Origin: Novosphingobium sp. Rr 2-17
GTDB taxonomy: Bacteria > Pseudomonadota > Alphaproteobacteria > Sphingomonadales > Sphingomonadaceae
Assembly (NCBI RefSeq): GCF_000272475.1
Contig: NZ_AKFJ01000107.1
Span: 1-59,339, forward strand
DNA length: 59,339 nt
Direction: 5' to 3'
Shown: piece by piece, positions 1-9,415 of the stretch
Layout of the letters: every line of letters starts with the position of its first letter
Numbering within the stretch: the first letter of the stretch is position 1
Made by a program: the position numbers and the translations under genes
Notes under the pieces: model-generated
Databases searched by the model: none
The model's input: only the letters and a program-made list of their open reading frames with translations
What the model was told of the DNA's origin: nothing

Positions 1-2042
1 AATTTGGGCAGGAGATCGTCACCACGATCCGTGCTCTCGTTGATGCCGTAAGCGCGCTGAGCCGGGTTCAGACCGCGCAGCCGATCCATCGCCTGCCGGT
101 CGGCGACCTCGTCGTTTTCGTCATCCACACCAGGCAGGACATCGCGATCGGTGTCCGGCTGAGCCGGCGCTTGCTCTTCCGGCAGGCCGGGATGGCGCTC
201 CTGCTGGAGACCGCCCTCACCTTCCCCTTCGGCAAGCGCATCCGATTCATCCATGGATGCGGCAGCGAGACCGTCATGAGGCCCGCGCACCTCCGTGCCC
301 CAGTCGTCCGGGCGAGGGTCGGGGCGGTCGCCATAGAGGCCGTCGCCCAGCGTTGGTGGCGGCAGCACACGCGCGGTGAAGTTGGGATCTTCGAAGTAGC
401 GCAGCTTTTTCGCCCGAATCGGCGCCAAACCCGAAACCATCACCAGTTCGTCGGCGGGCGGCAGTTGCATGACTTCGCCGGGCGTCAGCAGCGGTCGGGC
501 CGTCTCCTGGCGCGAAACCATGACATGGCTGAGCCAGGGCGCGAGGCGGTGGCCGGCGTAGTTGCGCTGTGCGCGCAATTCGGTCGCGGTCCCCAGCGAA
601 TCGCTGATCCGCTTGGCCGTGCGTTCGTCGTTCGAGCTGAAGGCGATGCGGACATGGCAATTGTCGAGGATGGCGTTATTCTCGCCGTAAGCCTTGCTCA
701 TCTGGTTGAGGCTTTGGGCAATCAAGTAGGCGCGGATGCCGTAGCCGGCCATAAACGCCAGCGCCGTCTCGAAGAACTCCAGCCGCCCCAGCGCCGGAAA
801 CTCGTCCAGCATCATCATCAGCTGGTGCTTGCGGCTCTTGCCGGGATCGCCTTCCAGCCGCTCGGTCAAGCGCCGGCCAATCTGGTTGAGGATGAGGCGG
901 ACCAGCGGTTTGGTGCGAGAGATGTCCGAAGGCGGGATGACGAGATACAGCGAGACCGGCGATTTGGCATCGACAAGGTCCGAGATTCGCCAATCGCAGG
1001 CAGCGGTGGTCTGCGCTACGGTCGGATCGCGATAGAGTCCGAGGAACGACATGGCAGTGGAAAGCACGCCCGAACGTTCGTTTTCGCTCTTGTTGAGCAC
1101 TTCGCGCGCGGCACTGGCGACGACTGGATGGACCTGCGGATGCTCGGGCGTGCCTAGGTGATTGGTCGCCATCATCCGCTGCAGCGTGTGTGCGAAGCTG
1201 CGCTGGGGATCGGAAAGGAAGCTCGCGACCCGGGCCAGCGTCTTCTCCTCCTCCGCGTACAGGACATGCAGGATGGCGCCAACGAGCAGCGAGTGACTGG
1301 TTTTCTCCCAGTGCGAACGCCGCTCCAGCGCGCCCTCGGGATCGACGAGGATGTCTGCAATGTTCTGGACATCGCGCACTTCGTGCGGGCCTTTGCGCAC
1401 TTCCAGCAGCGGGTTGTAGCGCGCGGAACGCGGATCGGTGGGGTTGAACAGCAGGCAATGAGAAAAGCGCGAACGCCAGCCGGCGGTCAGCGTCCAGTTC
1501 TCACCCTTGATGTCGTGAACAACGACACTGCCGGTCCATGACAGCAACGTCGGAACGACAAGGCCGACGCCCTTGCCTGACCGGGTCGGCGCGAAGGCCA
1601 TAACATGCTCGGGGCCGTCATGGCGCAGATAGTCCGACCCCAGGCGGCCGAGGAAGACCCCAGCGTCACGCAGCAGACCCGCCTTGGCGATCTCACGGCG
1701 CGAGGCCCAGCGCGACGACCCGTACGTCGTAACGTGGCGGGTTTGCCGGGCACGCCACAGCGAGCCGGCGATGGCGGCCGCGCAGCCGAGAAATCCACTG
1801 GCGCCAGCAAGCACCCCGGCCTTGTCGAAGACCTCGGGCGCGTAAGCCTCGTAGTGATACCACCAAATGAACAGGTCCCACGGACGATAGATCGGCACGC
1901 CGAACGCGATCATCCAAGGCGTGCCGAGTTGAGCCTGATAGCCCAGCATAGCGGCTGCCCATTGGGTGGCGGCCCACACGCCCAGCAGGACGATGGCAAA
2001 AACGATAAAGATCTGCCCGACGAGCAGCTTGGTAGGGGTCAT
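1..2042 (-). CDS. traG: TraG/VirD4-type conjugal coupling protein, 3' end outside the window
   Basis: Type IV coupling protein: an inner-membrane ATPase that brings relaxase-bound DNA to the transfer channel. Translating the minus strand from the ATG at 2042 gives about 680 residues with no stop before the window edge, so the C-terminus is missing. Hydrophobic segments lie near residues 6-30 and 75-95. A Walker A motif (APTRSGKG) is near 151-158, and the Walker B region LMMMLDEFPALG is near 405-415. The tail rich in Asp, Glu and Pro is typical of the family. In sphingomonad elements this gene normally sits beside the relaxase/CopG genes, which here lie some 39 kb away at 41.6-44.3 kb. Long plus-strand frames across this gene are antisense shadows. 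Family assignment is firm; transfer activity is inferred. Confidence 0.93.
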   Translation of the reverse strand, partial: MTPTKLLVGQIFIVFAIVLLGVWAATQWAAAMLGYQAQLGTPWMIAFGVPIYRPWDLFIWWYHYEAYAPEVFDKAGVLAGASGFLGCAAAIAGSLWRARQTRHVTTYGSSRWASRREIAKAGLLRDAGVFLGRLGSDYLRHDGPEHVMAFAPTRSGKGVGLVVPTLLSWTGSVVVHDIKGENWTLTAGWRSRFSHCLLFNPTDPRSARYNPLLEVRKGPHEVRDVQNIADILVDPEGALERRSHWEKTSHSLLVGAILHVLYAEEEKTLARVASFLSDPQRSFAHTLQRMMATNHLGTPEHPQVHPVVASAAREVLNKSENERSGVLSTAMSFLGLYRDPTVAQTTAACDWRISDLVDAKSPVSLYLVIPPSDISRTKPLVRLILNQIGRRLTERLEGDPGKSRKHQLMMMLDEFPALGRLEFFETALAFMAGYGIRAYLIAQSLNQMSKAYGENNAILDNCHVRIAFSSNDERTAKRISDSLGTATELRAQRNYAGHRLAPWLSHVMVSRQETARPLLTPGEVMQLPPADELVMVSGLAPIRAKKLRYFEDPNFTARVLPPPTLGDGLYGDRPDPRPDDWGTEVRGPHDGLAAASMDESDALAEGEGEGGLQQERHPGLPEEQAPAQPDTDRDVLPGVDDENDEVADRQAMDRLRGLNPAQRAYGINESTDRGDDLLPK

Positions 2043-2529
2043 TGTGCCTGGCTCCGACTCGCGGGCCACAACGGCAGCGCGAGTGAGCTAAGGCTGGATC
2101 AAATCAGCGATGAGGCGTTATCCCGGTTACGCTTCGCCAAACGTGCTTACGCTACATCTCAATTCTTGAGAGTGAGGATACCGCCCCAACCGAGGTCTGG
2201 CGCGGGCGCCACGCCCTCCGCAAGGTCCGCTGCCCCGCCATAACCCCATAACCGGCTAATTCACGGCGCTTTGGCTCACCTGCAGCACGGTGCACGCCCA
2301 ATAAGACCTCTTCGACGTCGCAGCGGACATGCTTGCGCTCAACGGGACACAGATTCATTTTGAGAAGAGGCATCAGAACTAACGCTGCTCCCACCAATCG
2401 CCCGCTTCTTCAAACTGCACACTAGTCGCCTTCCCAAAGCCCGACATGCAGTGGCGCAACTTCGAATTGGAAGCGGGCTCCGGCCGACGATGGGTTGATC
2501 TGATGCTTGCTCTGGTGCCAAGTGAGGTC
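2043..2529. other. Intergenic region between traG and a hypothetical gene
   Basis: No convincing gene. The stretch contains the presumed promoter of traG (read leftwards) and one edge of the inferred cargo. I see no clear -35/-10 pair, integration repeat or strong hairpin. Confidence 0.4.
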
Positions 2530-2922
2530 ATGCATTCACATACACGCGCCATCATAGCTGCGGCCGCCTTCGCCTTTGTCACCGGCAAGAAGGTTGCTGG
2601 CATGTACGATCACTCTGGGGAGCGCGATCTGTTGATCGCTGCGGAAATTCGTGGTGATCAACTACAAGGGTTCGACGGAGATCGTGGGGTGAAGTTTGGC
2701 GGCACTCCCCCCGAAATATACGATGCTGGTGACGAGACGTTCGTTTCGTTCGAAATCGACGGCACAACAATGAAAGGCTACGATCGCGGCTCATCAAGCT
2801 TTTACGAGGCTCGCGTGGGCGACGGTGTGGTACAGGTATTCGACCATGACCAAAATGCATGGTTCGCGTACGATATTCAGAACGCACAAGCGCTCCAAAG
2901 CTATTATCGCACCACAAGCTGA
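2530..2922 (+). CDS. Conserved hypothetical protein, about 130 aa
   Basis: Function not recognised. The frame is open from 2446. I prefer the ATG at 2530 because it gives the compact start MHSHTRAIIAAAAFAFVTGK and follows a GAGG at 2524-2527, although the spacing is short; the upstream ATG at 2446 stays possible. The product is acidic and has short repeated hydrophobic/aromatic strands (FDGDRG, IYDAGDETFVSFEIDG, VFDHDQNAWFAYDI), suggesting a small beta-rich soluble protein. There is no signal peptide, membrane segment or catalytic motif. It stands alone between traG and a recombinase gene. Coding is likely because composition and aromatic spacing look protein-like. Confidence 0.6.
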   Translation: MHSHTRAIIAAAAFAFVTGKKVAGMYDHSGERDLLIAAEIRGDQLQGFDGDRGVKFGGTPPEIYDAGDETFVSFEIDGTTMKGYDRGSSSFYEARVGDGVVQVFDHDQNAWFAYDIQNAQALQSYYRTTS

Positions 2923-2997
2923 CTGCTAGCTGCAATCAGCGCCGTTATGCATCAGCGGGAAATGCGAAGCTTGGCGCTCGCCACCCTTTGCAAGTGA

Positions 2998-3588
2998 TCA
3001 CACTCCGAGATATCGGACCGTGCTTTCAATCTTGGTGTGCCCGAGCAGTATTTGGACTGCACGGAGATTTCCGGTCGCCTTGTAGATGATCGATGCCTTT
3101 GTCCGCCGCAGCGAATGGGTTCCATAATCTTCGCTGGGCAGGCCAATACCCGTGACCCACTCATCTACCAGACGGGCATATTGCCGGGTGCTTATGTGGG
3201 CGGAATGGTCGGTTCGGCTTGGAAAAGCGTAATCGTCGAGTGAGCCGCCGCGCAGTTCGAGCCATTTGAGAAGGCTGGCGCGAGCATCGTCCATCAGTTC
3301 AAACTGAACTGGCCGGCCGGTCTTCTGCTGGACAACAGTGGCCCTCGTCCGAATCTTACGATCGCAAACAATGTCGCTGATCCGGATTTTTACTAAGTCG
3401 CAACCGCGCAATTTGCTGTCGATCGCCAAATCGAAAAGCGCTCGATCTCGAAGCCGCCTATGTTGATCAAGAAAGAAACGGACCGCCCAAATTTGACGGG
3501 GCTTGAGCGCACGCTTCGCACCAACTTTACGTCCTGCATTCCAAGAAATTCGTTCGCGAGCGGCGGGATCAAATTCTGATAATCCCAT
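2998..3588 (-). CDS. Short tyrosine recombinase/integrase (about 196 aa)
   Basis: Site-specific recombinase catalytic domain without the usual N-terminal SAM-like arm-binding domain. Visible catalytic elements are Arg in SKLRGCDLVKI, the HxxR motif in HSLRRTKASII, His in LGHTKIES, and the Tyr nucleophile in VRYLG, three residues before the stop. The start MGLSEFDP at 3588 is preferred over the GTG-type extension to 3630. Full-length relatives normally continue for a dozen or more residues after the Tyr, so the abrupt stop suggests a trimmed C-terminus, although all catalytic residues remain. It is near the left end of the accessory block and could have served its integration or resolution; that role is inferred. 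Confidence 0.85.
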   Translation of the reverse strand: MGLSEFDPAARERISWNAGRKVGAKRALKPRQIWAVRFFLDQHRRLRDRALFDLAIDSKLRGCDLVKIRISDIVCDRKIRTRATVVQQKTGRPVQFELMDDARASLLKWLELRGGSLDDYAFPSRTDHSAHISTRQYARLVDEWVTGIGLPSEDYGTHSLRRTKASIIYKATGNLRAVQILLGHTKIESTVRYLGV

Positions 3589-3640
3589 GACACTTCTCCT
3601 GCGGCCATGATGGCCACAGGAAGAACGCACCAGAGCAATG

Positions 3641-3718
3641 CCGACCCTTGTCGGTCACTCAGTGCCAAATTCTCGATCCCCAGGCGCGGACGGTCCGTTT
3701 TTCCGGCACGTGGCGACC
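3641..3718 (+). repeat. Dispersed CGACCCTT-type intergenic repeat, diverged copy
   Basis: Starts CCGACCCTTGTCGGTCACTC and continues with an AATTCTCGATCCC / GGCGCGGACGGTCCG core that matches the order of motifs in the exact repeat at 9028-9105 and 26350-26427. Other diverged copies begin near 4306, 7626, 8224, 25614 and 29478. All seen copies read in the plus direction and lie between genes. Confidence 0.6.
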
Positions 3719-3823
3719 GCATCCGGTCGTTTGGATCAGCCTTCTCACCCGAGCTTGACGGATCAACTGCCGGCCTCAAGGCAAGCTGCGTTGCCGCAAA
3801 CGTCGTTCCGGTCGGCGATGCCT

Positions 3824-4099
3824 TCACCGCAATTGGCTATCTTTGCTGCCTCGCCGGTTCATATGAGAGTGAACGACAGTTTTATCGCGTTGCCCTTGGC
3901 AGGCTACGCAGGTGCGCGCACCCGGCAGTGCCTCACGCCGACTTGCGGGGATGGTCTCGCCACAGTCTTCACAATGCTCAAGGCCCTCGCCAGCTGGCAT
4001 CCGCCCACGGGCGCTGCGGACCGCGTCACTTACAGTGTCATCAATCTGATCCTGCACCGCGCCATCGCGCGACCATCCACCGGCCATATCCGTTTCCAT
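3824..4099 (-). CDS. DksA/TraR-family C4 zinc-finger protein
   Basis: A 91-aa protein with a single C4 zinc finger: Cys43-x2-Cys46 (EHCEDCGETIP) and Cys64-x2-Cys67 (RTCVACQGQ), the signature of the DksA/TraR family. Short members act on RNA polymerase through its secondary channel, and plasmid-borne TraR forms do so without ppGpp. The N-terminal coiled-coil is reduced to roughly 35 residues, as in small TraR-like proteins on mobile elements. The start may be Met1 or Met5 (4087). It has no operon partner. Whether it regulates element or host promoters cannot be told from sequence. Confidence 0.85.
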   Translation of the reverse strand: METDMAGGWSRDGAVQDQIDDTVSDAVRSARGRMPAGEGLEHCEDCGETIPASRREALPGARTCVACQGQRDKTVVHSHMNRRGSKDSQLR

Positions 4100-4406
4100 T
4101 CATCTTCTTGGCCTGACGTGGGAACCCGAAGCGTGTGGCTCAATGCTAGCTCGTCATTACGCCCCAGGCACCGCGTCAAGGTGACAGCAATGGTGGCCTC
4201 GTCGGCGATAACCGCCGGTAGGTTTGTTTCTGCACGGCATCCGGCATCGCAGATGCGGTGCCTCAAGGCTTACCGCCGCAGAGGTGCCAAGCCTCGCCAT
4301 CACAGCCGACCCAAGCCAGTCGCCTAGCGGCCAATTTTCGAATTCCAGGTGCGGACGAGCGGGTCTTGCGATCCTCCAGAGCCCGCCTCAGTTCGCCAGC
4401 AAATAC
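4100..4406. other. Intergenic region with a decayed repeat copy (4306-4378)
   Basis: Contains a diverged CGACCC-type repeat (CCAATTTTCGAATTCCAGGTGCGGAC core at about 4329-4355, written here as its key elements AATTTTCGA, TTCCAGGTGCGGAC). Open frames here are short and lack family signatures. No gene is called. Confidence 0.45.
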
Positions 4407-5312
4407 CTAGCGAAGACTCTCCGCAAGAAAATCCACGAATGCTCTGATGCGAGCCGGCGTCGTCGTTCCGCCTACGAACACTGCATGGATCATCTCCACG
4501 TCGCCGGGGTTATACTGCTGAAGGATCGGGACAAGGCGACCGTGCGTAATCTCATCCGCGACGCTAAAGGCTCCGACCCGCGCAATACCCACTCCATTTG
4601 CGGCAAGCTGCCCTAATGTCTCGCCATTGTTCGCCTCGATATTGCCGCTCACCGATAGGGCGAATGTCTGTCCCTCCTGCAGGAAGGGCCATACCGCCTC
4701 GGTCCGGCGGAAGTTGAAGTTGAGGCAATTATGCTGATGGAGATCCTCCGGCACATGCGGCGTGCCGTGGCGGGCTAGATAATCAGGTGAGGCAACAATG
4801 ACGCGGCCCGTCTCGCCCAGCTTGCGCGCCGTCAGCATACTGTCGGCCAGCGGACCGAAGCGAATAGCGACGTCCGCCTGCCCCGCTGCGACGTCCACCA
4901 ATGTATCCGTCAGCGCGATGTCGACAAGGATGTGCGGATACAACGCAGTGAACGCTCCGAGCAACGGCACCACGCACAACCGCCCGTGCGCCAGCGCGGC
5001 GCTGACGCGCAGGCGTCCGCGCGGTGCGCCCTGGTCGGCAATCTGCTGCTCGGCGTCGTCGAGATCGGCGAGTATTCGCCGCGCCGCCTGGAGATAGGCG
5101 TGCCCCTCAGCCGTCAGCGACAAGGCCCGCGTGGAGCGTAGCAGCAGGCGAACGCCCAGCCGTGCCTCGATCCGGTCTACAGCCCGGCTGACCGCAGACG
5201 GGCTGATATCCAGCAGGCGACCGGCGGCGGAAAAGCTCCCGCTTTCAATAATCGTTGCGAACAGGCCGAGAGATCTCGCTCTGTCGGCGCCTCCGGCCAG
5301 CTTTGCATCCAT
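4407..5312 (-). CDS. LysR-family transcriptional regulator
   Basis: About 301 aa, the usual LysR length. The N-terminal winged helix-turn-helix spans about residues 13-70 (GSFSAAGRLLDISPSAVSRA) and is followed by a linker helix and a periplasmic-binding-protein-like effector domain (VDVAAGQADVAIRFG, GVGIARVGAFSVADEI). The start MDAKLAGG at 5312 is chosen; an upstream in-frame Met at 5366 would add 18 non-conserved residues. It is divergent from the aldo-keto reductase at 5400, the classic layout in which LysR controls the neighbouring operon and itself. A weak TATG-N6-CATA inverted repeat lies in the 87-bp intergenic gap at 5368-5381. The inducer is unknown. Confidence 0.92.
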   Translation of the reverse strand: MDAKLAGGADRARSLGLFATIIESGSFSAAGRLLDISPSAVSRAVDRIEARLGVRLLLRSTRALSLTAEGHAYLQAARRILADLDDAEQQIADQGAPRGRLRVSAALAHGRLCVVPLLGAFTALYPHILVDIALTDTLVDVAAGQADVAIRFGPLADSMLTARKLGETGRVIVASPDYLARHGTPHVPEDLHQHNCLNFNFRRTEAVWPFLQEGQTFALSVSGNIEANNGETLGQLAANGVGIARVGAFSVADEITHGRLVPILQQYNPGDVEMIHAVFVGGTTTPARIRAFVDFLAESLR

Positions 5313-5399
5313 TGCACAGATCCTTCGCGCGAAGAGGCGATAGTAGGGAGGGCCTCCACCATCCATTTATGCGTTCACATAGCAAGGATTAGGTGGGTC

Positions 5400-6434
5400 A
5401 TGGAATATCGGCAACTCGGATCATCAGGACTGCGTGTGCCGGCGCTCAGTTTCGGAACAGGCACCTTCGGCGGCACAGGACCGTTGTTCAGTGCATGGGG
5501 GCAAAGCGACGCGGCGGAAGCGCGGCGGCTGATCGACATCTGCCTCGATGCGGGCGTGACCCTGTTCGACACTGCTGATGTCTATTCGGACGGCAACTCC
5601 GAACGGATATTGGGCGAGGCCATACAAGGACGCGGGGATACCGTACTCATCTCCACCAAGACAGGCCTGCCCACCGGTGACGGACCGCAGGACTGGGGTG
5701 TCTCACGCGCGCGGCTGATCCGCGCGGTGGAGGCGTCGCTTCGCCGGCTCGGTACGGATCGTATCGACTTGCTACAACTTCATGCCTTCGATGCATTCAC
5801 GCCAGTGGAGGAACTGATGGGAACGCTCGACCAACTGATCGCGGCGGGCAAGGTGCGCTATGCCGGCGTGTCCAACTATCCCGGATGGCAGCTTATGAAG
5901 GCGCAGGCTGCGGCCCAACATAACGGTTGGCAGCGCTTCGTGGCGCACCAGGTCTATTATTCGCTCATCGGCCGAGCCTATGAGGCCGACCTGATGCCTC
6001 TCGGCGTCGATCAGGGCATTGGTGCGCTGGTCTGGAGCCCGCTCGGTTGGGGACGGTTGACCGGCAGGATCGGACGCGACCGTCCCATTCCGGAGGGCAG
6101 CCGTCTCCATGACACCGAACAGTTCGCGCCGCCCGTCGAGAACGCGCTGCTCTATCGCGTCATCGACGCGCTGGAGGCGGTCGCGCAGGAGACGAGCAAG
6201 TCCGTGCCGCAGATCGCGATCAACTGGCTGCTCCAGCGCCCGACGGTCTCGTCGGTCATCATCGGCGCACGTAATGAGGAACAGCTGCGGCAGAATCTGG
6301 AGGCGGTAGGCTGGTCGCTCACCCCGGCGCAGGTGGCCGCGCTGGACGCGGCCAGCGACGTACTGCCGCCCTATCCCCACACCCCCTATCGCCAGCAGGA
6401 GGGCTTTGCCCGCCTGAACCCGCCGCTGGTCTGA
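5400..6434 (+). CDS. Aldo/keto reductase
   Basis: A 344-aa NADPH-dependent oxidoreductase of the AKR superfamily (TIM barrel), acting on carbonyl compounds in the cytoplasm. The catalytic tetrad is visible: Asp57 and Tyr62 (FDTADVYSDG), Lys87 (STKTG) and His128 (LLQLHAFD). A C-terminal cofactor-binding segment is recognisable (SSVIIGARNEEQLRQNL). It is first in a probable two-gene operon with the interrupted MFS gene (gap 10 bp), controlled by the divergent LysR. The substrate cannot be read from sequence; general detoxification of aldehydes or ketones is an inference. Confidence 0.93.
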   Translation: MEYRQLGSSGLRVPALSFGTGTFGGTGPLFSAWGQSDAAEARRLIDICLDAGVTLFDTADVYSDGNSERILGEAIQGRGDTVLISTKTGLPTGDGPQDWGVSRARLIRAVEASLRRLGTDRIDLLQLHAFDAFTPVEELMGTLDQLIAAGKVRYAGVSNYPGWQLMKAQAAAQHNGWQRFVAHQVYYSLIGRAYEADLMPLGVDQGIGALVWSPLGWGRLTGRIGRDRPIPEGSRLHDTEQFAPPVENALLYRVIDALEAVAQETSKSVPQIAINWLLQRPTVSSVIIGARNEEQLRQNLEAVGWSLTPAQVAALDAASDVLPPYPHTPYRQQEGFARLNPPLV

Positions 6435-6444
6435 GGAACATCCG

Positions 6445-7620
6445 ATGAAGCTCAACCCCGGTCTTCTCGCCCTGTCGGTCGGAGCCTTTGGCATCGGCGT
6501 AACGGAGTTCGCGCCCATGGGCCTGCTACCCGTGATCGCCAGCGATCTCGGCGTGCCCATCCCCACCGCAGGTCTTCTGATCAGCGCCTATGCGCTGGGT
6601 GTGATGATCGGGGCGCCGCTGATGACGCTGACGACCGGGCGCGTACCCCGCCGCACTCTGCTGATCGCACTCGCGGCCATCTTCACGCTGGGCAACCTGA
6701 TGGCGGCGATGTCTGGCAGCTATGGCATGTTGCTTGGCGCGCGGGTGCTGACATCCTTCAATCATGGCGCCTTTTTCGGCGTCGGCTCGGTCGTGGCCGC
6801 CAGCCTGGTGCCGCCGCAGTGAGCGGCCAGCGCTGTCGCCGCGATGTTCATGGGACTGACCATTGCCAATGTGATCGGCGTGCCCTTGGCGACATGGGCG
6901 GGTGAGTATTTGGGCTGGCGTGCGTCCTTCTGGGGCATATCCGGGCTGGGCGTCGTGACCATGGCGGCGCTCCGCCTGACCTTGCCTCCCCTGCCCGCGC
7001 CCGCCGAAGGTAATGCAATGGCGGAGATGCGGGTGCTGACGCGCGGGACAGTGCTACGCGCACTGGCGCTGACGGTGGTGGGTTCCAGCGCCATGTTCAC
7101 GGTCTTCACCTATATCGTGCCCATCCTGCGGGACGCGACCCATGCCTCGCTCGGCTTCGTGACGACCATGCTCGTCACCTATGGTGTCGGTCTCACGGTC
7201 GGCAACTGGCTGGGCGGCAAGTTCGCGGACCGCTCGGTGAATGGCACGTTGATCGTCACGCTGGCCGGGCTGTCCGCGACCCTGGTCGCGTTCGCCATGC
7301 TGATGCCCTACGCGGGAGCCAGTGCAGTGCTGATCTTCATCTGGGGCATTGCCAGCTTTGCCCTCGTCCCACCCTTGCAGGTCCGGGTGATGACCGCCGC
7401 CGCCGACGCACCCAACCTCGCGTCGGCTATGAATATCGGTGCGTTCAACCTCGGCAATGCGCTGGGAGCTGCCCTAGGCGGCGGCGTAATCGCGGCCGAC
7501 CTAGGCTATCCCATGGTGGCGCTGGCCGGGGCAGCCACCTCGGCCAGCGGACTCATCGCGGTTATCGCAAGTGTCCGTCGGGCTAACGGGCGCGGGCGCC
7601 TAGCGCCGTGTACGCCCTAG
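6445..7620 (+). pseudogene. MFS (DHA1, AraJ-like) efflux transporter interrupted by an in-frame TGA
   Basis: Reading frame 1 encodes the N-terminal part of a DHA1 drug/sugar efflux permease (GVTEFAPMGLLPVIASDLGV...ARVLTSFNHGAFFGVGSVVAASLVPPQ) to a TGA at 6820-6822. The same frame continues without any gap as AASAVAAMFMGLTIANVIGVP to 7620. Relatives usually have Arg here, so a CGA-to-TGA change is the simplest explanation. Without the stop the protein would be about 391 aa with twelve membrane segments, the normal length. The remainder has no further lesion, so the mutation is recent, the stop is read through, or there is a sequencing error. A separate restart at the ATG 6844 would yield only the C-terminal half. 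Confidence 0.85.
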
Positions 7621-7669
7621 CCGATATCGACCCTTCTCGGTCTCCCATGCGAGCTGCCCACCCGTCTAA

Positions 7670-8181
7670 TTGAAGACATTCAAACTGGTCCCTGATACCT
7701 TCTTACGATCCGACCTACGGTGGGCGTGGCGGGCTTCGATAGCAATACATCATCGACTAATCGGAAGAGCGGCGCGCCTGGTATGGCGAGTTACGAAGCC
7801 GCGAACAATTGGCGTGCGAGCCGTACTTCTTGACCAGCATGATCGTATAGCGCTTGTTCGACACACATGCACTGAGGCGTGGTCTCTGCCTGGCGGCGGC
7901 GTCAAAAAGGGCGAAAGCGTTGAGGCTGCGCTGCTGCAAGAGCTCAAGAAGGAAGTCGCGGTCGTCGATCCCAGATAGAGCGCGTGCTCGGCGTCTATCA
8001 TAGCCGCCGCGAGGCGAAAGACGATCACATCGTGATATTTGCCGCTCGCACGATTTCAGACGCTTCATGTGATCTTCCGAAGGCAGACCCTATGGAAGTT
8101 GCAGAAGCGCGATGGTTCCTGCTCGACCAGGTACCAGCCTCTACCTCAGCTGCAACTGCCCGGCACATCGCCGAATATTAG
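7670..8181 (+). pseudogene. NUDIX hydrolase, frameshifted
   Basis: The first part (7670-7978) carries an N-terminal segment and the Nudix box region WSLPGGGVKKGESVEAALLQ-ELKKEV. It ends at a TAG just after VVDPR. The continuation (RVLGVYHSRREAKDDHIVIF...EARWFLLDQVP) lies in another frame from about 7981, so one or two bases have been lost or gained near 7975. The box itself is altered: the consensus REUxEExGU reads QELKKEVAV, losing the Arg and one metal-binding Glu. The double damage suggests a decayed gene. No upstream RBS is obvious for the TTG at 7670. Confidence 0.75.
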
Positions 8182-8426
8182 GTCCGGCGCAACCGAGATT
8201 GGCGCTTGGTAGGTAGGTCGGCTGGCGACCCTTCTGTGCCGTTCAGCCGCCGATTCTCCTGTCCCAGCTCCAGTCCGGCTGCTTCTCAACACCATATGTC
8301 CAGAAGGCCGGACATCCGTCAGCCTAAGCGTGAGCGTTCGCTCTTGTCCAGAGGCGCCACCTGACGAGTTTTTCGTTAGCGAAGATTTCCCAAGTCGTTC
8401 CAAATAGCAGCGAATATCCCTCGGTC

Positions 8427-8945
8427 ATGTCACCATCCTCGCTCTTGGGTGCCGCAGGCGAACACTACGTCATGTCGCAGCTCCTACAGCGCGGTCTAAT
8501 CGCGGCGTTGGCACCGGTCGGCGTGCCGACGGTCGACATCATCGTCACTGACGATATTGGCGACCGGGCATGTGCAATCCAGGTGAAAACGCGCCGCCAG
8601 CTCGGCAGCGATGGTGGCTGGCATATGAAGGCGAAGCACGAGAGAATACGCGGCGCGAGCCTCTTCTATGTCTTCCTGTCGTTCCCCAACGATGTTGGCG
8701 CACTCCCGTACGCTTTCGTGGTGCCGAGCGCGGTAGTCGCCGATGCGCTTCGCATCTCACACCAGACCTGGCTGGCGCGCCCCGGACGGAAGGGCCAACC
8801 GCATAAAGATGGGGAGATGAGACGCTTCCTACCTGACTACAGCCATCTGGACCTTGCCAACACCTATGGTCCAGCATGGCTTGAACCCTACCGCGAAGCG
8901 TGGGGCCAGCTGCGCGCAGGCGCTCCCGGAGGTCTCAGCACATGA
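8427..8945 (+). CDS. Hypothetical protein with a PD-(D/E)XK nuclease-like core
   Basis: A 172-aa soluble protein. The N-terminal pattern GAAGEHYVMSQLLQRG (Glu12), PTVDIIVTD (Asp37) and CAIQVKTRR (Gln52, Lys54) has the order Glu...Asp...QxK found in small restriction-endonuclease-fold proteins of unknown role. The rest (LFYVFLSFPN, YAFVVPSAVVADAL) fits the remaining strands of that fold. No partner methylase or helicase is adjacent. It is flanked on both sides by dispersed repeats, as other isolated genes in this segment are. Nuclease activity is a fold-based inference. Confidence 0.65.
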   Translation: MSPSSLLGAAGEHYVMSQLLQRGLIAALAPVGVPTVDIIVTDDIGDRACAIQVKTRRQLGSDGGWHMKAKHERIRGASLFYVFLSFPNDVGALPYAFVVPSAVVADALRISHQTWLARPGRKGQPHKDGEMRRFLPDYSHLDLANTYGPAWLEPYREAWGQLRAGAPGGLST

Positions 8946-9415
8946 AGCGAAGCGAGTTCGATGAGGTTATCCAAAGGAAGTTCCGCTAGCTCGGCAGCCG
9001 GTTCATCTGAGCTGCTGTCAGCGGATATCGACCCTTAGGAGACGCTCAGCGATCGAATCCCGGTCCCTACGTGCAGACCGTCCGGTCCTGGCGCGTCGCG
9101 ACCAGCTTGCGCCGTTCAGGGGCGAATTCCCAAAGGTCCGCATACCATGAGAGCTGCCATTCACGGCTCACGAAGCAGGCCACCGGGAACCTGTTAGGGC
9201 TTCGCCAGAGTTTACGCTTTCTTTGACTGGCTCTGGCGTTTTTTGGAATCATCAGGACGCCACTTGCGATCAGTCGACGCCACGCCTTGACCTTGCCTTG
9301 TTCATCATGACCTGTGCTGCATCGTGTCCGTATCGCTGAAGGCGGCGGAATAACCTACTAAACTAACCTTCATTCCCCCAGCCCCCCGATGACCACCACC
9401 AGCATATCGAAGCTT
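8946..9415. other. Intergenic region holding an exact 78-bp repeat
   Basis: Contains the repeat at 9028-9105. It is followed by related decayed sequence (GAGAGCTGCCATTCACGG near 9147), a motif that recurs near 26557 and 29419. No gene is supported; the minus-strand frame at 9067-9252 is only the repeat read backwards. Confidence 0.5.
9028..9105 (+). repeat. 78-bp exact direct repeat, copy 1
   Basis: Begins TCGACCCTTAGGAGACGCTC and ends GCGCGTCGCGACCAG. It is identical base for base to 26350-26427, and identity stops at both edges. It is the least diverged pair of the dispersed intergenic family seen between 3.6 and 29.5 kb. Confidence 0.95.

Noticed and set aside
171..1157. Long plus-strand frame (328 aa) opposite traG
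   Set aside because: Antisense shadow of a clearly recognisable coupling protein; no family motifs.
5368..5381. TATG-N6-CATA in the LysR/AKR gap as a LysR box
   Set aside because: Arms only 4 bp and not a clean T-N11-A motif; mentioned but not called as a site.
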